Positions 23,957 through 28,508 of a DNA stretch of 28,508 nucleotides are shown here, piece after piece. Position 1 is the stretch's first letter, and each line of letters begins with the position of its first letter. The translations under genes were made by a program, and so were the position numbers. A model generated the notes under the pieces. That model had not been told where the DNA came from. It ran no database searches and saw only the letters and a program-made list of their open reading frames with translations. The stretch spans positions 1 to 28,508 of the forward strand of contig JBFJVB010000029.1 of assembly GCA_041624435.1 (NCBI GenBank). Reading direction: 5' to 3'. The stretch is from Oceanococcus sp041624435 (GTDB taxonomy: Bacteria; Pseudomonadota; Gammaproteobacteria; Nevskiales; Oceanococcaceae).

Positions 23957-26491
23957 TCAGGCGGCTTCCCGCTCTTTTTGCTCGTCCGCGGTCGCGGGCC
24001 GGATCTGGCCCCGCTCCTGGACGAAAACCACTTTATTGTCGCCCTCATCAGCGTTGATGAAGTGACGGAAACGCTTGAGTTTCTGTTCGTCCTCAAGGGT
24101 TTTCTTCCATTCGCATTCGTAGGTATCGACCAGCGACTGCATCTGGGCTTCCAGCTCGGCGCCGATGCCCAGTCCGTCTTCGATCACCACCTGGCTGACA
24201 TAGTCGAGGCCGCCGTCCAGTTCCTCCAGCCAGCGCGCGGTGCGCTGCAGGCGATCCGCGGTGCGGATGTACAGCATCAGGAAGCGGTCGATGTAGCGAA
24301 TCAGGGTCGCGTCATCCAGATCGGTGGCGAACAGGTCGGCATGACGGGGCTTCATGCCGCCATTGCCGGCCACATACAGATTCCAGCCTTTCTCGGTCGC
24401 GATCACCCCGATGTCCTTGCACTGGGCTTCGGCGCATTCCCGGGTGCAGCCGGACACGGCGAATTTCAGTTTGTGCGGGGCGCGGATACCGCGGTAGCGC
24501 TCTTCGAGCAGGATCGACATGCTGACGGAGTCCTGCTGGCCATAGCGGCACCAGGTTGAGCCCACGCAGGATTTCACCGTGCGCACGGCCTTGCCATAGG
24601 CGTGACCGGATTCAAATCCGGCGTCGATCAGTTCCTGCCAGATTGGCGGCAATTCATGCACCTGAGCGCCAAACAGATCGATGCGCTGGCCCCCGGTGAT
24701 CTTGGTGTACAGGCCGTACTTCTTGGCCACTTCGCCCAGGACGATGAGTTTATCCGGGGTGATTTCACCGCCAGGCACACGGGGAACGACCGAATAGGTG
24801 CCGTCCTTCTGCATATTGGCCATGAAATAGTCGTTGGTGTCCTGCAACGGCGCCAGATGCGGCTGCAACACATGCTCGTTCCAGGTCGTGGCCAGAATCG
24901 AGGCCACCGTCGGCTTGCAGATATCGCAACCCAGGCCGCGACCATGGGCGTCGCGGACCGACTGAAAGCTCTTGTGCCCTTCGACCCGGATCAGGTGCTC
25001 CAGCTCCTGGCGCGAATGCGCGAAGTGCTCGCACAGGTGATTATTGACTTCGACGCCCAGCTTGCTCAGCTCCCCATCCAGCACATTCTTCACCAGGGCG
25101 TTGCAGCCGCCGCAGGAGGTTCCGGCCTTGGTGCTGGATTTAAGCTCACCCAGCGCGCAGCACCCGCCAGCCACGGCCGCACTCAAGGCGCCTTTGGTGA
25201 CATTGTTGCAGGAACAGATCGTCGCACTGTCGGGCAGGGCATCCACGCCCAGGCTGGGCGCGGCGCCGTCACTGGCGGGCAGGATCAGCTGCTCGGGCTT
25301 GCCCGGGATGGCGATGCCGTTGAGCATCAGCTGCTGCAGATTGCCATAGGCGCTGGCATCACCCACCAGCACTGCGCCCAGGACCTTCTGGCCGGCGCTG
25401 TCGGTGACCAGTTTCTTGTAGACGCCCGCATGCTCATCGACAAAGACGCAGGTCTTGGCGCCTTGCGAGCGCGCGTGTGCATCGCCGATGGAGGCCACAT
25501 CCACGCCCATCAGCTTGAGCTTGGTGCTCATGTCCGCCCCGGTGAAGCGCAGCTCGCCATCGAGCAGATGATCCACCGCCACCCGCGCCATGTCGTAGCC
25601 GGGCGCGACCAGGCCGAAAATCTGTTCGTTCCACAGCGCACACTCGCCGATGGCGTAGATGTCCGGATCGGACGTCAGGCAGGCATTGTCGACGCAGATG
25701 CCGCCGCGCGGTCCTACGCGCAGCTCTGCGGCGCGGGCCAGCGCATCTTGCGGGCGGATTCCGGCGGAAAACAGCACGATGTCGGTTTCCAGGTTCTCGC
25801 CGTCGGCGAAGCGCATCACATGACGGTGAGTCTCACCCGCCTCGATGGACTGGGTGTTCTTGTCGGTGTGGACCCGCACGCCCAGTTCTTCAATTTTCTG
25901 CCGCAGCACGCGGCCGCCGCCTTCATCCACCTGCACCGCCATCAGGCGTGGAGCAAACTCCACCACATGGGTTTGCAGGCCCATGTCGCGCAGCGCCTTG
26001 GCTGCTTCCAGACCGAGCAGCCCGCCGCCAACGACCGCCCCGACACGGGCGGTCTGGCCTGCGGCGCTAATGGCTTCAAGATCCTCGATGGTGCGATACA
26101 CGAAACAGTTCTCGCGATTCGCGCCGGGAACCGGGGGCACAAACGGATAGGAGCCGGTCGCCAGCACCAGTTTGTCGTAGGGTACGGTGCGGCCCTGGCG
26201 GGAAGTAACCGTCTTGGCGCTGCGGTCGATTGCGACCGCTGCATCATTAAGGTGCAGCGTGATGCCCTGGTCGGCGAAAAAATCAGCCTCGACCAGAGAC
26301 AGGTCTTCGGCACTGCTGCCGCTGAAATAGGCGGAGAGCTGTACGCGGTCGTAGGCCGCACGGGGCTCCTCGCAGAAGGTGACGATGTCATAGGCCGCCC
26401 GGGTTCCGCTTGCCGTCAGCTCGGCACAGAGCTGCTCCAGGTACTTGTGGCCGACCATGCCATTGCCGATTACGACGATTTTTGTGCTCAT
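23957..26491 (-). CDS. nirB: Nitrite reductase (NADH) large subunit NirB
   Basis: 844-residue sirohaem nitrite reductase, reducing nitrite to ammonium with NADH in the cytoplasm. Domain order: FAD-binding GNGMVGHKYL at the N-terminus; NADH-binding GGGLLGLEAAKALRD near residue 150; a BFD-type [2Fe-2S] domain (CSCNNVTKGALS ... GTSCGGC, about 420-470); then the nitrite/sulphite reductase domains. The ligands for the [4Fe-4S]-sirohaem are Cys642/Cys648 (CVGSTWC) and Cys682/Cys686 (CTREC). Length is normal for the family. It is the first gene of the operon and its promoter region carries sigma-54, IHF and NtrC signals, which supports an assimilatory rather than respiratory role. Confidence 0.95.
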   Translation of the reverse strand: MSTKIVVIGNGMVGHKYLEQLCAELTASGTRAAYDIVTFCEEPRAAYDRVQLSAYFSGSSAEDLSLVEADFFADQGITLHLNDAAVAIDRSAKTVTSRQGRTVPYDKLVLATGSYPFVPPVPGANRENCFVYRTIEDLEAISAAGQTARVGAVVGGGLLGLEAAKALRDMGLQTHVVEFAPRLMAVQVDEGGGRVLRQKIEELGVRVHTDKNTQSIEAGETHRHVMRFADGENLETDIVLFSAGIRPQDALARAAELRVGPRGGICVDNACLTSDPDIYAIGECALWNEQIFGLVAPGYDMARVAVDHLLDGELRFTGADMSTKLKLMGVDVASIGDAHARSQGAKTCVFVDEHAGVYKKLVTDSAGQKVLGAVLVGDASAYGNLQQLMLNGIAIPGKPEQLILPASDGAAPSLGVDALPDSATICSCNNVTKGALSAAVAGGCCALGELKSSTKAGTSCGGCNALVKNVLDGELSKLGVEVNNHLCEHFAHSRQELEHLIRVEGHKSFQSVRDAHGRGLGCDICKPTVASILATTWNEHVLQPHLAPLQDTNDYFMANMQKDGTYSVVPRVPGGEITPDKLIVLGEVAKKYGLYTKITGGQRIDLFGAQVHELPPIWQELIDAGFESGHAYGKAVRTVKSCVGSTWCRYGQQDSVSMSILLEERYRGIRAPHKLKFAVSGCTRECAEAQCKDIGVIATEKGWNLYVAGNGGMKPRHADLFATDLDDATLIRYIDRFLMLYIRTADRLQRTARWLEELDGGLDYVSQVVIEDGLGIGAELEAQMQSLVDTYECEWKKTLEDEQKLKRFRHFINADEGDNKVVFVQERGQIRPATADEQKEREAA

Positions 26492-26525
26492 GTTTCTCTT
26501 TCCGCTTGATGCGTCAGAGACACTT

Positions 26526-26543
26526 AAGCAAACTGCGTGCCAA
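26526..26543 (-). promoter_or_regulatory. Sigma-54 promoter of nirB-nirD-flavoprotein-nasA
   Basis: On the minus strand TTGGCACGCAGTTTGCTT matches the sigma-54 consensus TGGCACG-N4-TTGCW completely, with the GG and GC elements exactly 12 bases apart (-24/-12). It predicts a transcription start near 26516, giving a leader of about 25 bases before the nirB ATG. A sigma-54 promoter needs an enhancer-binding activator, which agrees with the sites listed upstream. Confidence 0.88.
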
Positions 26544-26558
26544 AAATTATCTACGGTT

Positions 26559-26571
26559 TATCAATGGCTTG
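26559..26571. promoter_or_regulatory. IHF binding site between promoter and enhancer
   Basis: TATCAATGGCTTG matches the IHF consensus WATCAANNNNTTR at every defined position and is flanked by an AT-rich stretch (26542-26561). It is centred near -49 relative to the predicted start, the usual place for the DNA bend that brings an activator to sigma-54 polymerase. Confidence 0.7.
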
Positions 26572-26588
26572 CGCCTGCTTGTGCGGGG

Positions 26589-26618
26589 CGCATTCACTTG
26601 GTGCACCGCACAAGTGCG
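26589..26618. promoter_or_regulatory. Weaker, overlapping NtrC-type sites
   Basis: Two overlapping 17-bp matches to TGCACC-N5-GGTGCA share the bases 26602-26605. CGCATTCACTTGGTGCA (26589-26605) fits 9 of 12 positions and is centred 33 bp from the strong site. TGCACCGCACAAGTGCG (26602-26618) fits 10 of 12 and is centred 20 bp from it. Either spacing would put a second dimer on nearly the same face of the helix. Confidence 0.55.
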
Positions 26619-26620
26619 GA

Positions 26621-26639
26621 TTGCATCGTGCGGGTGCAA
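26621..26639. promoter_or_regulatory. Strong NtrC-type enhancer site
   Basis: The + strand TTGCATCGTGCGGGTGCAA is an inverted repeat whose core (26622-26638) fits the NtrC consensus TGCACC-N5-GGTGCA at 11 of 12 positions. It is centred about 114 bp upstream of the predicted start, just beyond the trhO stop codon. Confidence 0.75.
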
Positions 26640-26644
26640 GCGCG

Positions 26645-27559
26645 CTAGGTCTTGGGGCCCAGGTGCACCTGCCCCCGCCGCTCCGCCAGCTTCATCTGCT
26701 CGTTGCGTTCCCGGGCGCGCGCGCGATTTTGCGGTGTCTGTTGGGCGTGGCAATGCGGGCAGCTGACCCCGTCTTCGAATTCGGGCTGTTGCCGTTGCGC
26801 CGGCGACACCGGATGACGGCAAGCCCGGCACAGGACGTAGTCACCCTGTTTGAGCGCGTGACCCACCGCCACACGCTCGTCGAAGACAAAGCACTCGCCT
26901 TCCCAGCGGTTGTCCTGCGCCGGCACGTCTTCCAGATATTTCAGGATGCCGCCACGCAGGTGGTAGACCTCGTCAAACCCCTGACGCAGCAGATAATGGC
27001 TGGCTTTTTCGCAGCGAATCCCGCCCGTGCAGTACATCGCGATTTTCTTGTGCTGCGCAGGATTCAATTGCTGATCGACATAGGCGGGGAACTCCCGGAA
27101 ATATCGAGTGTTCGGCACCGTGGCCCCGCGAAAACGACCGATCGCGGTTTCGTAGGCATTGCGGGTGTCGATGACCAGGGTGTCGGGATCATCAATCAGC
27201 GCATTCCAGTCCGCCGCGTCCACATAGGTGCCGACCTGCTGTGTCGGATCGGTGTTGGGCACGCCCATGGTGACAATCTCCTCGCGCAGTTTGACCTTCA
27301 GGCGCAGGAACGGCGCTTCGGGGTGTTGCGCTTCCTTGTATTCCAGCCCGGCGAAGCGGGGGTCGGCCAGAAGCACCGCGCGGAATTCGGCGATGGCCTG
27401 GGCCGAACCGGCGATCGTGCCATTGATGCCTTCGGCGGCCAGCAGCAGGGTGCCTTTGATCTGTAGGCGCTCACAGTGGGCGTGCAAGGTGTCGCGCCAG
27501 GTCTGGTAATCAGGCAGCGCGACGAATTTATACAGGGCGGCAACGGTGGTGCTGGGCAT
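26645..27559 (-). CDS. trhO: tRNA uridine-34 hydroxylase TrhO (YceA-type rhodanese-like protein)
   Basis: 304-residue protein of the YceA/TrhO family, which hydroxylates uridine 34 of certain tRNAs on the way to 5-(carboxy)methoxyuridine. It has an N-terminal YceA-specific domain (LYKFVALPDYQTWRD ... GTLLLAAEGINGTIAG) and a rhodanese domain with active-site loop CTGGIRC (Cys177-Cys183). A C-terminal extension has two CxxC pairs (CRAC, CPHC) that could bind metal, followed by a charged tail. It is transcribed toward nirB, and its 3' end borders the nirB enhancer region. It is divergent from the phospholipase gene, with 73 bases between the starts. Confidence 0.93.
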   Translation of the reverse strand: MPSTTVAALYKFVALPDYQTWRDTLHAHCERLQIKGTLLLAAEGINGTIAGSAQAIAEFRAVLLADPRFAGLEYKEAQHPEAPFLRLKVKLREEIVTMGVPNTDPTQQVGTYVDAADWNALIDDPDTLVIDTRNAYETAIGRFRGATVPNTRYFREFPAYVDQQLNPAQHKKIAMYCTGGIRCEKASHYLLRQGFDEVYHLRGGILKYLEDVPAQDNRWEGECFVFDERVAVGHALKQGDYVLCRACRHPVSPAQRQQPEFEDGVSCPHCHAQQTPQNRARARERNEQMKLAERRGQVHLGPKT

Positions 27560-27585
27560 GGTTTGGCGACATCGGGGAGCGGTAC

Positions 27586-27591
27586 ATTATA
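27586..27591 (-). promoter_or_regulatory. Candidate -10 element of the trhO promoter
   Basis: The minus strand reads TATAAT, a perfect -10 hexamer, 27 bases upstream of the trhO ATG. No good -35 hexamer is found at 16-18 bases, so the promoter assignment is tentative. The divergent gene may use overlapping elements (CATTAT at 27585-27590 with TTGGCG at 27563-27568). Confidence 0.4.
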
Positions 27592-27632
27592 GACTTCGGA
27601 ACCCTCCCTTTGCGGAACATCAAGCTGCGCCT

Positions 27633-28508
27633 ATGCCCCTAACCACCGAGGACGTCCTGTTACGCAATCCCTTGTTCAAGGGTATGGACGCCGGCTTGCT
27701 CAAGGAATTGGCGGCGGAGGCGGAGTTTCTGGATTTGCGCGGTGCGCACCAGCTGTTTGCCGCCGGCGATCCGCCCACCATGATGTATCTGGTGGTGACC
27801 GGGCGTTTGCGTTCCGAGTTCACCGGAGGGCGCACCGCCGAGATCGGCGTGGGTGAATCGGTCGGCGAGATGGGGGTGCTGGCCAATCGCCCGCGGATGG
27901 CGCGCGTGGTGGCGATGCGCGACAGTCGCCTGCTGTGCCTGCGGCGTGAAACGCTGTTGAGTTCCCTGATGCATCATCCCCAGGCGCTGCTGGCGCTGAG
28001 TCGGGTCGTCATCGAGCGTTTGCAGATCAGGAACGACGCGGTCAATGAAGTGGGGCAGATTTCCAATCTGACCATCGTGGAAACCCGGCCGGGCCGCGGC
28101 GCGCGGGAAGCGGTGCGGCGGATTACCGCGGCGTTTTCCCGTTTCGGCAGCGTCCGGGTGATTGACGAAGCGGCGGTCGACGCTGCTTTGGGTCCGGGGG
28201 CTGCCCAGATGGCGTATTCCCAGGATGAACGTAACTGGGAGCTGGTGCAGTGGTTGAACCGCTGCGAAACCGAAACGGATTTTCTGATTTATACCTGCGC
28301 CGAGGTGAGCGGCCCGTGGATTCGTCGGGCCTTGCGTCAGGCCGATCATATCCTGCTGCTGGCGGATATTGGCGACTCGCCCGAACAAGTGAGCCTGAGC
28401 GAAGAACTGCGTCGCCTGAATCCGGATGTCCCCGTCGATCTGCTGTTTCGTCGCGGCCCCAAAGATCCGCTGGGCGAGCCGGTGCAATGGCTGCAGGCCA
28501 TGGGCGGA
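27633..28508 (+). CDS. Cyclic nucleotide-binding-domain patatin/NTE-type phospholipase, N-terminal part (truncated by window end)
   Basis: An open frame from the ATG at 27633 runs 292 codons without stop to the window edge. Residues about 8-125 form a cNMP-binding (Crp-type) domain with LFAAGDPPTMMYLVVTGRL and GESVGEMGVLANRPRMARVVA. Residues about 140-292 resemble the linker region of bacterial patatin-like NTE phospholipases, including FLIYTCAEVSGPWIRRALRQADHILLLAD. The catalytic patatin domain with GxSxG would lie beyond the window, so the enzyme assignment is inferred from this N-terminal architecture. It has no signal peptide. Confidence 0.78.
   Translation, partial: MPLTTEDVLLRNPLFKGMDAGLLKELAAEAEFLDLRGAHQLFAAGDPPTMMYLVVTGRLRSEFTGGRTAEIGVGESVGEMGVLANRPRMARVVAMRDSRLLCLRRETLLSSLMHHPQALLALSRVVIERLQIRNDAVNEVGQISNLTIVETRPGRGAREAVRRITAAFSRFGSVRVIDEAAVDAALGPGAAQMAYSQDERNWELVQWLNRCETETDFLIYTCAEVSGPWIRRALRQADHILLLADIGDSPEQVSLSEELRRLNPDVPVDLLFRRGPKDPLGEPVQWLQAMGG

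Noticed and set aside
24602..26509. 635-codon + strand open frame opposite nirB
   Set aside because: It is the antisense of a clearly conserved NirB. Long antisense frames are expected in GC-rich DNA, and the translation (rich in His, Gln, Gly and Arg) shows no family motif.
26492..26644. NasR/NasT-type antitermination leader for the nirB operon
   Set aside because: The hairpin-forming sequences lie upstream of the predicted sigma-54 start, so they would not be in the nirB message; the leader itself is only about 25 bases.
1..28508. CRISPR arrays, insertion sequences, phage or toxin-antitoxin modules
   Set aside because: I found no regularly spaced long repeats, transposase, integrase or small paired toxin/antitoxin frames; nearly all sequence is accounted for by recognisable chromosomal genes.

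Overview
The window reads as chromosomal, GC-rich, densely coded DNA from a free-living heterotrophic gammaproteobacterium. Indicators are a Vibrio-type TonB2/TtpC energy-transduction cluster, two TorF/Gcw_chp porin-like proteins, a ComM/YifB ATPase, a TrhO-type tRNA hydroxylase and a proteobacterial nirBD/nasA nitrate-assimilation locus. I cannot name the genus from sequence alone. I see no transposase, integrase, phage gene or CRISPR array.

Layout. 1-492: a tRNA-Arg(CCG) gene preceded by three 11-bp-phased GGGCCCCA repeats; 274-492 holds no gene I can support. 493-1876: a membrane-anchored cytochrome c5-type protein, then a first TorF-family porin-like gene with a strong terminator. 2043-6934: DUF3450 protein, TtpC-like long ExbB, short ExbB, ExbD, TonB and a TPR protein, the gene order of the Vibrio TonB2 system. 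The short exbB has an in-frame TGA at codon 63 where the reading frame otherwise continues intact. 6969-14899: MarC-family membrane protein, a secreted DUF885 metallopeptidase and a complete oligopeptide ABC importer (oppABCDF), all on the + strand with overlaps or very short gaps. 14967-15680: a second TorF paralogue, sharing a bidirectional terminator with the convergent comM/yifB (15741-17246, minus). 17428-18498: an OmpA-family protein. 18548-19372: a stand-alone uroporphyrinogen-III synthase-like gene.

19395-26491 (minus) is an assimilatory nitrate/nitrite reduction operon, transcribed nirB - nirD - NirB-like flavoprotein (nasB-like) - nasA. Its upstream region has a textbook nitrogen-control layout: a consensus sigma-54 promoter (26527-26542), a consensus IHF site (26559-26571) and NtrC-type enhancer sites (best at 26622-26638). 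This ties the locus to nitrogen limitation rather than respiration. Nitrate would be reduced by NasA, with electrons probably from the adjacent flavoprotein, and nitrite would then be reduced to ammonium by sirohaem-containing NirB with NirD. The neighbouring UROS-like gene could feed sirohaem synthesis.

26645-27559 (minus) is trhO. Divergent from it, 27633 to the window end is the N-terminal part of a cyclic-nucleotide-domain patatin/NTE-type phospholipase, cut by the window edge.

The best candidates for follow-up are the interrupted exbB, the complete sigma-54/IHF/NtrC control region, and the collinear run linking a TonB system, a secreted peptidase and a peptide importer.
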